A stretch of DNA of 19,667 bases, taken from Candidatus Moraniibacteriota bacterium (GTDB lineage: Bacteria > Patescibacteriota > Minisyncoccia > Moranbacterales > UBA2206). Within the stretch, counting starts at the first letter, position 1; each line of letters starts with the position of its first letter. The notes below the pieces were generated by a model. It saw nothing but the letters and a program-made list of their open reading frames with translations, did not search any database and had not been told where the DNA came from. Below, piece after piece: positions 1-7,236 of this stretch. A program made the position numbers and the translations under genes. Location of the stretch: positions 1 to 19,667 of the forward strand of contig DQBY01000124.1 in assembly GCA_003534085.1 (NCBI GenBank). Direction: 5' to 3'.

Positions 1-4
1 TCTC

Positions 5-628
5 CTAAGAATTGGCAACTACTTTTTCCGCTTCTTTTCCGATTTCTTCTTTGGCCTTTTCCCAGTCAAAATCAACCAGCATCAACGGGCTCGGGTCGGC
101 ATCCGCATCGTCAAAATATGCCAGGCTCTTCAAAATATGCAATTTATTATATTGCACATTTTTGTATTTTTCTTCAAAAAATCCGATCAATTGAGGCAGG
201 GAATATTTTTTCATCAGAAAATAAATATCCGCAAAATCCTTCTTGCTTCCCCGCGCGGAAATCGTGTCGACTTTCATCCCGGCAATGTCGCGCTCGTCCG
301 CCAATCTCACGCCTTCATGTTCCAGATACGGAAAAAGCAACGCGTAATCATAACGGAAAAAACTTATCTTGACTCCGTCCAGCACTCCGGACAAAGTTCC
401 TTCATCCTCATAATCGACAGCCAGTTGTCCGATTTGAGCCAGTGATTCTTTAATTTTTTGCAAGGAAAAACCTTTTTTCGAAAAAAAATCCAAATCGATG
501 GACTCTCTGTGTCCCAATTGGAGCGCCAAGGCGGTTCCGCCGGCCAGATAAAAATCACTCGTCCAATCCGTTTTTTTTATCTTCTCCAGAACGGACTTTG
601 TTTTTTTGTCGATTGTTTTCGGATACAT
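5..628 (-). CDS. AbiEii/AbiGii-type nucleotidyltransferase, probable toxin
   Basis: This 207-aa protein has the nucleotidyltransferase signature of the AbiEii family near its N-terminus: Gly30-Gly31-Thr32 followed by a GHR..S.DLDFF block with the paired acidic residues Asp45 and Asp47. In known AbiE-type systems the AbiEii partner is a GTP-dependent nucleotidyltransferase toxin that can act on tRNA. Here that role is inferred from the family. The gene begins 52 nt inside the upstream DUF6922-like gene (577-870), so translation is probably coupled. No Shine-Dalgarno is visible before the ATG at 628, which fits coupling. It ends with TAG a few bases from the window edge, so the gene is complete. 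The fold is reasonably sure; the toxin role depends on the pairing. Confidence 0.82.
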   Translation of the reverse strand: MYPKTIDKKTKSVLEKIKKTDWTSDFYLAGGTALALQLGHRESIDLDFFSKKGFSLQKIKESLAQIGQLAVDYEDEGTLSGVLDGVKISFFRYDYALLFPYLEHEGVRLADERDIAGMKVDTISARGSKKDFADIYFLMKKYSLPQLIGFFEEKYKNVQYNKLHILKSLAYFDDADADPSPLMLVDFDWEKAKEEIGKEAEKVVANS

Positions 629-870
629 TTGGATTTATCAAGATTAAAATAAAAACACCAAAAATTATTTGATTTCAGATCGAATTTTTCGCTATTCTTC
701 GAAAAAACCTCAGCCACGAAATCTCGGCCGTACTGATCCACCGCCCACTTGAAATCCTCGATGTCGCCTCTCTCCAATATGCGCTTCACTATGAAGTCTC
801 CATGGCTCGCCGGATCAAGTTTGTCTCGGTCAATATCCCAAAAAAGATTAGGTTTTTTCAACGTTTCCAT
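577..870 (-). CDS. DUF6922-like small protein, likely AbiEii partner
   Basis: This 97-aa protein starts with a block (LFWDID, KLDPASHG, VKRILERGD) that resembles the DUF6922 family, often encoded just before an AbiEii-type nucleotidyltransferase. It is the first gene of a two-gene unit and overlaps the AbiEii start by 52 nt. I infer that it acts as the antitoxin or partner subunit, but no DNA-binding helix-turn-helix is obvious, so autoregulation cannot be claimed. The C-terminus is basic (KQSTKKQSPFWRR). A strong promoter (877-905) has its -10 box 6 nt before the ATG, so the message is predicted to be leaderless. Confidence 0.7.
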   Translation of the reverse strand: METLKKPNLFWDIDRDKLDPASHGDFIVKRILERGDIEDFKWAVDQYGRDFVAEVFSKNSEKFDLKSNNFWCFYFNLDKSKCIRKQSTKKQSPFWRR

Positions 871-876
871 AAGCTT

Positions 877-905
877 ATTATAGCATATAAAGAGCCAAAA
901 ATCAA
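877..905 (-). promoter_or_regulatory. sigma70-like promoter, leaderless, for 577-870
   Basis: On the minus strand TTGATT (900-905), a 17-nt spacer and a perfect TATAAT (877-882) are followed by 6 nt and the ATG at 870. A start site 7 nt past the -10 box falls on the A of the start codon, predicting a leaderless mRNA for the DUF6922/AbiEii pair. Confidence 0.75.
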
Positions 906-942
906 CCTTTTTGCCCGGATATGATTAATACAACTTCCAACC

Positions 943-961
943 AAAAAAGGCGTTTCCGCCT
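943..961 (-). terminator. intrinsic terminator after coiled-coil gene A
   Basis: Read on the minus strand, AGGCG-GAAA-CGCCT makes a short stem with a GNRA loop, followed by a run of six T. It lies just past the stop of the coiled-coil gene at 981. The same core and tail recur at 2341-2361. Confidence 0.5.
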
Positions 962-980
962 CTTGAAAAAACTAGACATC

Positions 981-1385
981 TTACGCCCGCGACAGTTTCT
1001 TTTCAATCATTTCAATTTTCTTTTCCAGCACAAACAATCTAGCCACATCGGCTTTTTCTTTCAATCGCGATTTAAGATCTTTTATTTCAGCTTTGACAGG
1101 AGCAACTTCTTTTTCAATCCGCAATAAATAATCAGAAGTTGATTTATAGCTATCCTTAATATCTCTTTTTAAGCCATCCAGCTTATCATTAGCGGAATAC
1201 AACCGCAAACTAAATCCGGTCACTTTATCCTCCACATTGCTCAATCTTACATCCATCTTGTCCATCGTATCTCTCAAACCGGAATGTTGTTCCAAAACCA
1301 AATCGATCTTTGAGTTCATTTTTTCCAAAAGTACATTCGTGTAATTTTCGGAATTATTTTTTGTTGTTGCTTTTTTCTTAGTCAT
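981..1385 (-). CDS. small coiled-coil protein, copy A of a three-member family
   Basis: The protein is about 134 aa with no signal peptide or membrane segment. A Lys-rich N-terminus is followed by a long charged helical region with hydrophobic residues at heptad spacing. It shares blocks with the proteins at 15260 and 16969: SSKL.LVLEQ.SG in the first third, and YL.RI..E, KAEIKDLK, KADV and a terminal EK..E.IEKKL block. An ATG five codons upstream lies within the -10 box, so I start at 1385, where a perfect promoter places the transcription start on the ATG. The function is unknown. Similar short coiled-coil families are common in Patescibacteria-like genomes, and oligomerisation is likely. 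It is a single-gene unit with its own promoter and terminator. Confidence 0.75.
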   Translation of the reverse strand: MTKKKATTKNNSENYTNVLLEKMNSKIDLVLEQHSGLRDTMDKMDVRLSNVEDKVTGFSLRLYSANDKLDGLKRDIKDSYKSTSDYLLRIEKEVAPVKAEIKDLKSRLKEKADVARLFVLEKKIEMIEKKLSRA

Positions 1386-1391
1386 AGGAAC

Positions 1392-1420
1392 ATTATACAT
1401 TCTTCAAAAAATAGTGTCAA
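1392..1420 (-). promoter_or_regulatory. perfect-consensus sigma70 promoter, leaderless
   Basis: TTGACA (1415-1420), a 17-nt spacer and TATAAT (1392-1397) are all consensus. Six nt separate the -10 box from the ATG at 1385, so the predicted mRNA begins at the start codon. Confidence 0.85.
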
Positions 1421-1467
1421 AAATAGGCGTAAAAAGGCCTTGCATCTTTCTCTCCGAATTTGAAAGA

Positions 1468-1878
1468 CTATATTTTTTCCACGATTGTCAGAAATTTTTC
1501 GATATCCGAGAGCCGGTTATGCAAAATGTCGTATACAATATCGTAGTTTATTTTTTCATAATCATGCGCGACCACATTGCGGAAACCGGTCATGGCTATC
1601 ATTTTCTTGGCCAATTCCAAATCAATGATCCCATCTTCTTCTAAAATATTAAACGACTCGCCCATCGTAGTCGGTTTGCGCAATTTCTTGAAAGATATCG
1701 TTGTTTCAGCCAGATCAATCGCTGATTGAACGGATAAATAGAGATAGCGCTCCACCATCCCTCTCACATCAACGTTGTCTTCTATCTCCGCTCGTGAATA
1801 TTTCTTGTAACGTTCAACGATTTTCAAATATTTCCTGGTCTGGCTTATTTTGTCTTCAATCAGATTAAAATTGGTCAT
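1468..1878 (-). CDS. hepT: HepT-like HEPN ribonuclease toxin (DUF86)
   Basis: This 136-aa helical protein carries the HEPN active-site signature RX4HXY: Arg100, His105 and Tyr107 (RNVVAHDY). In HepT/MntA systems this is an RNase toxin, and the tyrosine of the motif is AMPylated by MntA to silence it; both facts are family knowledge. It lies 13 nt downstream of the minimal nucleotidyltransferase gene at 1892-2284, the usual partner, and has no promoter of its own, so it is the second gene of a bicistronic operon. Length is typical. All three motif residues are intact, so the toxin appears competent. Confidence 0.87.
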   Translation of the reverse strand: MTNFNLIEDKISQTRKYLKIVERYKKYSRAEIEDNVDVRGMVERYLYLSVQSAIDLAETTISFKKLRKPTTMGESFNILEEDGIIDLELAKKMIAMTGFRNVVAHDYEKINYDIVYDILHNRLSDIEKFLTIVEKI

Positions 1879-1891
1879 TTTAATTGGATTA

Positions 1892-2284
1892 TTAAGCTCT
1901 GGTTAAATTATGCCTAAGAAGCATGGTGCGAAAATCAAAATATTCATTCATTATTTTCGGCTCAACTATCAACCTATAAGGTTCGCGATCAAGAATAATT
2001 CTGCCGTTTTTTATTACGGAAAATTTCAATTCCGGATTTTCGGCCCTGTCCAAAACAACAATGTCGATTTTATCCGTGCCCAGCAGCCGGCAGATTTCAT
2101 CCATCAGCGCGACCTTGATTTCAAATATTTTTATTGCGTCTCTTTCATCGAGGTAAACGGCAAAATCAAAATCGCTTAAAGGCCCGGTTTCTCCGGAAAC
2201 CCGGGAACCGAAAAGATACGCCAGCTTCACTTCCGGATGCGATTCGAATATATCCTTAAACTTCTGCATTGTTTCCTCGTTCAT
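1892..2284 (-). CDS. mntA: MntA-like minimal nucleotidyltransferase antitoxin
   Basis: This 130-aa protein has the MNT active-site pattern GSX10DXD: Gly26-Ser27, then Asp38 and Asp40 (FGSRVSGETG...SDFD). A further acidic strand, KIDIVVLD, follows. Family members AMPylate the tyrosine of the partner HEPN toxin and so act as enzymatic antitoxins. Here the HEPN gene follows directly, with 13 nt between them. The C-terminus extends past the usual core with an RTMLLRHNLTRA tail. A promoter with its -10 box 6 nt from the ATG predicts a leaderless operon mRNA. Confidence 0.87.
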   Translation of the reverse strand: MNEETMQKFKDIFESHPEVKLAYLFGSRVSGETGPLSDFDFAVYLDERDAIKIFEIKVALMDEICRLLGTDKIDIVVLDRAENPELKFSVIKNGRIILDREPYRLIVEPKIMNEYFDFRTMLLRHNLTRA

Positions 2285-2290
2285 AGTTAA

Positions 2291-2319
2291 ATATTACTAC
2301 AATTTCACCCAAAAAACAA
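2291..2319 (-). promoter_or_regulatory. sigma70-like promoter, leaderless, for mntA-hepT
   Basis: On the minus strand TTGTTT (2314-2319), a 17-nt spacer and TAATAT (2291-2296) are followed by 6 nt and the ATG at 2284. Both hexamers are weaker than those of the coiled-coil gene, but the geometry is identical. Confidence 0.55.
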
Positions 2320-2340
2320 GCCTCAATTGGCTGGTAAACC

Positions 2341-2361
2341 AAAAAGGCGTTTCCGCCTTTT
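2341..2361 (-). terminator. intrinsic terminator downstream of the aaRS/S66 operon
   Basis: On the minus strand AAAAGGCG-GAAA-CGCCTTTT is an 8-bp stem with a GNRA loop running into T residues. It closes transcription coming from the operon above 2481 or from the histidine-kinase tail remnant. The plus-strand sequence also has a T run after the stem, so it may work in both directions. Confidence 0.6.
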
Positions 2362-2362
2362 C

Positions 2363-2399
2363 CGATTCACGATATGCGATACGCGATTCACGATATGCG
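2363..2399. repeat. two 16-bp direct repeats
   Basis: The 16-mer cgattcacgatatgcg occurs at 2363-2378 and 2384-2399 with 5 nt (atacg) between. It fills the space between the terminator and the histidine-kinase tail remnant and codes for nothing visible. Confidence 0.7.
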
Positions 2400-2400
2400 T

Positions 2401-2481
2401 CTATCCCCACCTCTCTAACAACTCCTTCGTCTGTTGCACGGGTATTTCGATGATGAAGCGAGAACCCTTTCCTTCTTGTTT
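2401..2481 (-). pseudogene. orphan 3' end of a histidine kinase gene
   Basis: Twenty-six codons plus stop encode a peptide ending GSRFIIEIP, then QQTKELLERWG. This matches the last residues of the intact kinase at 7237-8991 almost residue for residue, while the DNA is about four-fifths identical over 80 nt. The homology starts directly at the stop codon of the AspRS-like gene (2481-2483), so the rest of this kinase copy has been lost or replaced. It is a remnant, not a functional gene. Confidence 0.85.
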
Positions 2482-3602
2482 TAAGGATATGATTTAATAT
2501 TCTTTAATCTAGGATATAAAATAGCATCCTTAATATCATCCCTACATAATGCCCAGGTAACAAATCTTTCAATTCCTAATCCAAATCCTGAGGTAATATT
2601 ATATCCAGGAAGATTTCTCAAATTTATGTACCAGTTATAGGGCTTCGCATCAATCTTTTGCCGATTTAACGAATCTAATAATTCTTCAGCCTTATTTTGC
2701 CTTTGACCGCACCCCACTATCTCACCGCCAAAAGCATTTTTTATTATTGGAGGAAAAATCATATCAGCATTGATTACCTTATTCGGATTTTGGGGATCCG
2801 GTTTTTGATAAAATGGAACTCTATCGCGATCATAATTCCTGATCCAAAAAGGCGATTTTATTTTCAAAGTTTCGGCTAATCTTATTTCTCCGTCCGCAGA
2901 TAAATCTCTACCGGAATTGGAAAAATTAATTAAATTTTTATTTTTACTCTTAATTAAAGTTTCTGCTGCCCGATCAAATGTGATTTCTGGAAATTTATTT
3001 ATTTTTAAAATTTTCTTCAAAACAAATTTACTTGCTTCGGGATCCAAACTGATCTTTTCCATGATATTTGGCATCAAAAGCAAGGCTTCCGCCAATACTT
3101 TTATATAACCTTCAATAATATTCATAATATCTTTAATTTCTCCTTTTATTTCAGCCTCACAATGAAAAAATTGATTGAGGTGACGTTTGTTAGGTTTTTC
3201 ACCACGCATTGAAGGCAGGTAACAATAAAACATCTTATTAGTTTCATTTAAAAGTAAAGGCTCAAATCCAAATTGAGATGAATCAACAAGATTTGTTTTA
3301 TGCTTACCGAATTTAATTGCAATTGATTCCGAATCAGATCCTGGACCCATTGGAGAAGATACACTTGTAGTTAGCATAAATAAATCAACATTTTTTGCAT
3401 TACATTTGACTCCAAAATAATAATCAGACACTGATTTAACATAATGTCTCAGAGTTATGAGGGCGCGAAAATATCCGCTTTTAGTTAGGTCTATATAATG
3501 TGTTTCCGGACCATATTTCGGTAATTTAAATTCCTTCGAATCTGCACTCCGAAACTCAAGATCATCATTTTTAATTTGTTTTCTCAAATAGGCAGGCAGC
3601 AT
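2481..3602 (-). CDS. AspRS/AsnRS-like class II synthetase core without anticodon domain
   Basis: The 373-aa protein has class II aminoacyl-tRNA synthetase motifs of the Asp/Asn subgroup. Motif 2 is in SMRGEK...KRHLNQF...CEAE (Arg133, Glu135, His141). Motif 3 is SGFGLGIERF followed by an ILYPR ending (Arg346). No N-terminal OB-fold anticodon-binding domain is evident: the protein goes almost directly into the catalytic core. Related stand-alone cores are known that make asparagine from aspartate, as in archaeal AS-AR, and others activate amino acids for conjugation. So this probably adenylates an Asp/Asn-like carboxylate without charging tRNA, which is inference. It is the last gene of a five-gene operon, 5 nt after the S66 peptidase gene. 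A divergent true AsnRS cannot be excluded. Confidence 0.75.
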   Translation of the reverse strand: MLPAYLRKQIKNDDLEFRSADSKEFKLPKYGPETHYIDLTKSGYFRALITLRHYVKSVSDYYFGVKCNAKNVDLFMLTTSVSSPMGPGSDSESIAIKFGKHKTNLVDSSQFGFEPLLLNETNKMFYCYLPSMRGEKPNKRHLNQFFHCEAEIKGEIKDIMNIIEGYIKVLAEALLLMPNIMEKISLDPEASKFVLKKILKINKFPEITFDRAAETLIKSKNKNLINFSNSGRDLSADGEIRLAETLKIKSPFWIRNYDRDRVPFYQKPDPQNPNKVINADMIFPPIIKNAFGGEIVGCGQRQNKAEELLDSLNRQKIDAKPYNWYINLRNLPGYNITSGFGLGIERFVTWALCRDDIKDAILYPRLKNIKSYP

Positions 3603-3607
3603 ACATT

Positions 3608-4609
3608 TTAATGTTCAATTATTTTAATTTTAGCTTCATCACCAATTACAGAAATTTGCACAATACCCCCTATTGGAATTGTTGCAAGAGGAGTAGTGTG
3701 TCCAAAATCAACGTTAGCAATTATCGGAATATTTTTTAATTCTTTTTTTCCTTTTATGATCTTATGTAATAATTCCTTTCTCATTTGTGTGTCCTTTTGA
3801 AAACGTCCGATCAAAATACCTTTGACACCATTAAAGTCATTCTGATGAATTAGAGATTGCAATTCCCTGTCAAAATGATGTGGCATTGATTCACTATCAT
3901 CCTCTAACAATAAAATGGAATCTTCCATGCTTTGCATAAAATCAGTTCCGCAGAGCAACTTAAATGTGCAAAGATTTCCTCCAATTGTTCGTCCCAAAGC
4001 ATTACCGGGATTTAATATCCAATATCCATCGTTTGGAATAAATTCGCGCTTATCCTGATCCAGATACCACGGATCATCACTCCATTCTTTGGAAGTCAAT
4101 AATTCAAAACTCTCATCTTTCATGCAACATTTTTCAAAACCTTCCAGAGAATATTCAAATCCTTTCTGCATGGCCCAACTTGAAAAATGTGGGCCCATAT
4201 ATGTTATTAAACCTGTTTTTGAAGTGATTGCATTACCCAATGCTGTTACATCAGAAAAACCGCAAATAATTTTGGGATTTTTTTTGATTAATTCATAATC
4301 AATATATTTAAGTAATTGATTAGAATTATATCCTCCAATTACAGTAAGAATTGCATCTACATCCTTATCTAAAAAAGCATCGTGCAAATCTCTTATTCGT
4401 GAATCTATTGAAGAGGAGTTAAATTCATCCATCTCTGACACATGCCTGCCAAAAGACAGTTTAAAGCCATACTCTTCCAACTTCCTAATCGCGAGGCTTT
4501 TCGTGTCTTCTGATAATAAACCCAAACTACGCACGGGCGCTATTATCCTAATATGCGCTCCCTTCTTTATTTTTTTTGGCTTAATCGTCTTTTTTATTAA
4601 TATGCTCAT
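3608..4609 (-). CDS. S66 family serine peptidase, MccF-like
   Basis: The 333-aa protein is a complete S66 peptidase (LD-carboxypeptidase/MccF superfamily). Visible landmarks are VIGGYNSNQLL, the nucleophile Ser119 in CGFSDVTAL, the catalytic Glu236 in LLLEDD and His304 in FGHTTPLATIPIG, a Ser-Glu-His triad spaced much as in MccF. The GPHFSSW segment and the Trp-rich loop WSDDPWYLDQD fit the MccF branch better than muropeptide LD-carboxypeptidases. MccF cleaves the amide between an amino acid and a nucleotide in processed microcin C and so gives self-immunity. There is no signal peptide, so it should act in the cytoplasm, whereas a muropeptide-recycling role looks less likely among these neighbours. 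It lies between two synthetase-like genes, about 50 nt after one and 5 nt before the other. Confidence 0.85.
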   Translation of the reverse strand: MSILIKKTIKPKKIKKGAHIRIIAPVRSLGLLSEDTKSLAIRKLEEYGFKLSFGRHVSEMDEFNSSSIDSRIRDLHDAFLDKDVDAILTVIGGYNSNQLLKYIDYELIKKNPKIICGFSDVTALGNAITSKTGLITYMGPHFSSWAMQKGFEYSLEGFEKCCMKDESFELLTSKEWSDDPWYLDQDKREFIPNDGYWILNPGNALGRTIGGNLCTFKLLCGTDFMQSMEDSILLLEDDSESMPHHFDRELQSLIHQNDFNGVKGILIGRFQKDTQMRKELLHKIIKGKKELKNIPIIANVDFGHTTPLATIPIGGIVQISVIGDEAKIKIIEH

Positions 4610-4659
4610 ATAATTAATTTTAAGAATTTAGGATTTCATCTTTTATTTCTTTTGAAGCA

Positions 4660-5718
4660 TCATGTCTCATATGTTTTGATAATTTCTATAATAAGGCCAG
4701 ATAACCGATCTTCTGAATCAGGGAATTCTCTTTTTTCAAAACCAGTGATTATTTCACTCAATTTTTCGAAATCTATTCCAGATTTCATTTTAAAATACGC
4801 CAATGCTTTCAAATACTGCTTTAAAATTCTATTTCTATTATGTTTTCCGAATGGTCTCAGACCCTCATTAAACAAAACTACACTTGTTATTATAGCATCT
4901 TCAAACTTTCTTCTTAAATTATTATCAATATTTTCTAAACCAATTACGGGCGAACAATCTAGCACGTGATCCAATCCATATAATTCTTTAAGAATAGTAC
5001 TTGACCCTAGGGCTAGCTCCACTCCTAAAATTTTTTTATTATTGCTAAGGAGGATAATATTTCCAACATCCGCAAAGCCTTTTCCGTCCGAATTCCGTAA
5101 AGCAATATTAAAACTCCTGCCTGAAATTCCCTCTACACCTATTTTATGTTTATAATATTCCTCTTTCTCCTTGTCAAATTCCAAATTTTCATCATTCAGA
5201 TTCTCCCTACAAGCTTCAACAAGATCATCATCAGAAGAATTAATACGAATTAATATATTTTCAGGGGAGATATTAAGCTGTTTCTTAAAAAAATTAAAGG
5301 TATCAACACATGTTTCCTTAAGTCTTTCCGCGGGAGCTATAGCCCCCAAACTTGTAAAATATGAACCCCAACCAAGAGCGAAGCTGTCTTCCAATAATTT
5401 ATCTGCATTTCTCGTTCTTAAACAATTTTGCCGCATAAAAATTCCCGGATTAGGAATTCTTTCCTGAATCAAATATGGCTTAAACACACTAATATGAGAA
5501 CCAATAAATCTGACGCTGGAATCGATTCCGGAAGTTATCAAAACCGGCGTCTCTTCATGATAACCCAAGGAGAAAAAATGCTCTTTAAAGCCAGCAAGCA
5601 GAGCATCTAAATGCTCCTTGGCTTTTTCAGGAGGAAACTTTTCATTCCCATAAATATTTTTTTTAAATTTTTCTTCTTCCATCTCTGATCCGGGATATTT
5701 TTCAAAAAATTCAGGCAT
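4660..5718 (-). CDS. alanyl-tRNA synthetase-like catalytic core, divergent
   Basis: About 352 aa from the ATG at 5718; an upstream TTG at 5727 is less likely. Order and spacing follow the AlaRS core. QNCLRTRNADK matches the AlaRS 'Q-C-LR-ND' segment, LGWGSYFTSLG the 'LGNFSFGDYF' region, NSSDDDLVEAC the 'DDDEA' segment, and ELALGSS..LKELYG the motif 3 'TGMGLERL' region. NEGLRPFGKHNRNRILK matches the helix 'DGV-PSN-GRGYVLRR'. The editing and C-Ala domains are absent. The motif 3 arginine is not present in the expected place, so chemistry may be altered or lost. The ATG overlaps the stop of the methyltransferase gene by 8 nt, so translation is coupled. It is the third gene of the operon. The assignment comes from pattern matching of weak similarity and should be held at moderate confidence. 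Confidence 0.6.
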   Translation of the reverse strand: MPEFFEKYPGSEMEEEKFKKNIYGNEKFPPEKAKEHLDALLAGFKEHFFSLGYHEETPVLITSGIDSSVRFIGSHISVFKPYLIQERIPNPGIFMRQNCLRTRNADKLLEDSFALGWGSYFTSLGAIAPAERLKETCVDTFNFFKKQLNISPENILIRINSSDDDLVEACRENLNDENLEFDKEKEEYYKHKIGVEGISGRSFNIALRNSDGKGFADVGNIILLSNNKKILGVELALGSSTILKELYGLDHVLDCSPVIGLENIDNNLRRKFEDAIITSVVLFNEGLRPFGKHNRNRILKQYLKALAYFKMKSGIDFEKLSEIITGFEKREFPDSEDRLSGLIIEIIKTYET

Positions 5719-6493
5719 ATGGTTCAAATTTACAGGTAATTAATATTAAAAATTTATTTTTATTAAAAATATTTGCAACAAATTTCCCGATCGTTTTTAA
5801 AATAAATCTAGGAGTTTCCATTAATAAGGGATTCCCAAAATAATTAATTTCTAGATAAGATATTTTTCTTCCATATTCTTTGCTTATTTTTTCAAGTATT
5901 TTTTTTATTTCTTGAGGATCATGAAATTTTTCCGTATCAATTTTATAACCAGGCATAAACTTAATTTTTTTAAGAAATCGAGCTTTTAATATGGGCCCTG
6001 AATGAAAGTTAGGCATACCTAATGCTACAATGCCAGACTCAGAAGATACCCGGATCATCTCTCTTAATATCAATTCTATATCTTTTAAATCATAATGTTC
6101 AATTACGCCGATATTCCATACTAGATCAAAGCTATTATTCTCAATTGGCATTTCGAAAATATTTCCCTTTATGAAAATTGGATTTTCAACACCAAATTTA
6201 ATCGCTAGAAAATTTGCAAATTTTAAAGCGATTGGAGAAATGTCTAAAAAATTTTTCTTTAACGAAGGATCCAATAAAATCGTTGCTTTGCCCGAACCAC
6301 TTCCTGCCTCTAGGACGGTGCTGAGGCTATTTTTCCTAACAAGATTGTTGATATAATTAGATAATTCTTTATAATAATCTTCCCACCAAAAAGAAGAAAA
6401 CTTTTTATAATTATTGTTTTCCAATTCATCTTTGAATACCTTGCTCCAATGCGCATTTTCATGCTCAATAATTTTAGACAGATCATTTTCCAT
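5711..6493 (-). CDS. class I SAM-dependent methyltransferase
   Basis: This 260-aa protein has motif I as VLEAGSGSGKAT (residues 60-71), an acidic strand-2 end at NFLDIS, and the post-motif DLVWNIGVIEHY (123-134), which is typical of small-molecule methyltransferases of the Methyltransf_11 type. The C-terminal third (KFMPGYKID, FLILITCKFEP) is probably substrate-binding. The substrate cannot be read from the sequence. Its place in the operon suggests it modifies the compound handled by the two synthetase-like proteins. The start overlaps the end of the HD gene by 11 nt and the TGA stop overlaps the next ATG, so expression is tightly coupled. Confidence 0.85.
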   Translation of the reverse strand: MENDLSKIIEHENAHWSKVFKDELENNNYKKFSSFWWEDYYKELSNYINNLVRKNSLSTVLEAGSGSGKATILLDPSLKKNFLDISPIALKFANFLAIKFGVENPIFIKGNIFEMPIENNSFDLVWNIGVIEHYDLKDIELILREMIRVSSESGIVALGMPNFHSGPILKARFLKKIKFMPGYKIDTEKFHDPQEIKKILEKISKEYGRKISYLEINYFGNPLLMETPRFILKTIGKFVANIFNKNKFLILITCKFEPYA

Positions 6494-7133
6494 ATGTTTC
6501 AGATAATTCTGATTGTAATTCTTTTAAAAATAATCTTAAAAAATCCATCCTTTTTTCCGACATCTTTTTTGCACTCTTGGTGTGCAATCTTTTCTGAATA
6601 ACCATCAATCTTGTAAGAAATAAATCTAAAGCATATCTGCTGTCGTCCGGTTTCCGTCTTGAACAGAATGGATCATTATAATTATAAAAACTTTTTTTCA
6701 TTAGGCCAGCTGAAGAAAATGTTCGCATTACAGATATAGCACCCATAGCTTCTAGGCCATCAGCATCCTGCAAAATCATAGCCTCAATAAATCCTGGGCT
6801 TAAATTCTTAGAAAAAGAACAATATCTTATGCATTCACATACTTTTTCAATTTTTTCTTTTGGAAATAATTTAATTTTTTTTAGAACCTTTTTAGTAAAA
6901 ATAGCACTCTCTTCTTGGCTATGTAATCTTTTAAGATGATTTTTTGGATAATTTACAATATCATGAAAAAGGGCAGCTGGCACAATAATATCCATATCGG
7001 CTTTTTCAACTTTTGCAATTTTTTCAGATAAAGCAAGCACTCTTAAAGCATGCTCAATATCATGCGAGGGGTCTGATCCGGAAATATTTTTTTTTGCAAT
7101 TCCAATCAATCGATTTTTTGTTATTTTGTCCAT
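6483..7133 (-). CDS. HD-domain phosphohydrolase
   Basis: The 216-aa protein has the full metal-binding set of an HD hydrolase: His24-Asp25 and His28 in SHDIEHALRV, His57-Asp58 in ALFHDIVN, and Asp123/Asp125 in LQDADGLEAMGA. This arrangement resembles the YpgQ/YedJ-like group, of which some members hydrolyse nucleoside triphosphates to monophosphate and pyrophosphate. It is the first gene of the operon, read from a leaderless-type promoter at 7140-7168. A role in making, activating or clearing a nucleotide intermediate would fit the operon, but that is inference. Confidence 0.85.
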   Translation of the reverse strand: MDKITKNRLIGIAKKNISGSDPSHDIEHALRVLALSEKIAKVEKADMDIIVPAALFHDIVNYPKNHLKRLHSQEESAIFTKKVLKKIKLFPKEKIEKVCECIRYCSFSKNLSPGFIEAMILQDADGLEAMGAISVMRTFSSAGLMKKSFYNYNDPFCSRRKPDDSRYALDLFLTRLMVIQKRLHTKSAKKMSEKRMDFLRLFLKELQSELSETYGK

Positions 7134-7139
7134 ATTTCA

Positions 7140-7168
7140 ATTTTAAACTCTCGCTTACTTTATTGCAA
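7140..7168 (-). promoter_or_regulatory. sigma70-like promoter for the five-gene operon, leaderless
   Basis: On the minus strand TTGCAA (7163-7168), a 17-nt spacer and TAAAAT (7140-7145) precede the HD gene ATG by exactly 6 nt. No other good promoter is seen inside the operon down to 2481. Confidence 0.65.
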
Positions 7169-7190
7169 ATATACAGTTTTTTGACAAAAC

Positions 7191-7219
7191 AAAAATCCCG
7201 AACCATTGCTGGGATTTTT
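7191..7219. terminator. bidirectional intrinsic terminator
   Basis: A 9-bp perfect stem, aaaaatccc (7191-7199) with gggattttt (7211-7219), encloses an 11-nt loop. T runs exist in both readings. On the minus strand it ends the histidine-kinase operon and insulates the promoter of the HD/methyltransferase operon. Confidence 0.8.
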
Positions 7220-7236
7220 ATTAAAAATCATGTTCC

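Noticed and set aside
2481..3602. Ordinary asparaginyl-tRNA synthetase (asnS)
   Set aside because: Not fully excluded, but there is no evident OB-fold anticodon domain and the gene sits in an operon with an MccF-like peptidase, so a stand-alone core is preferred.
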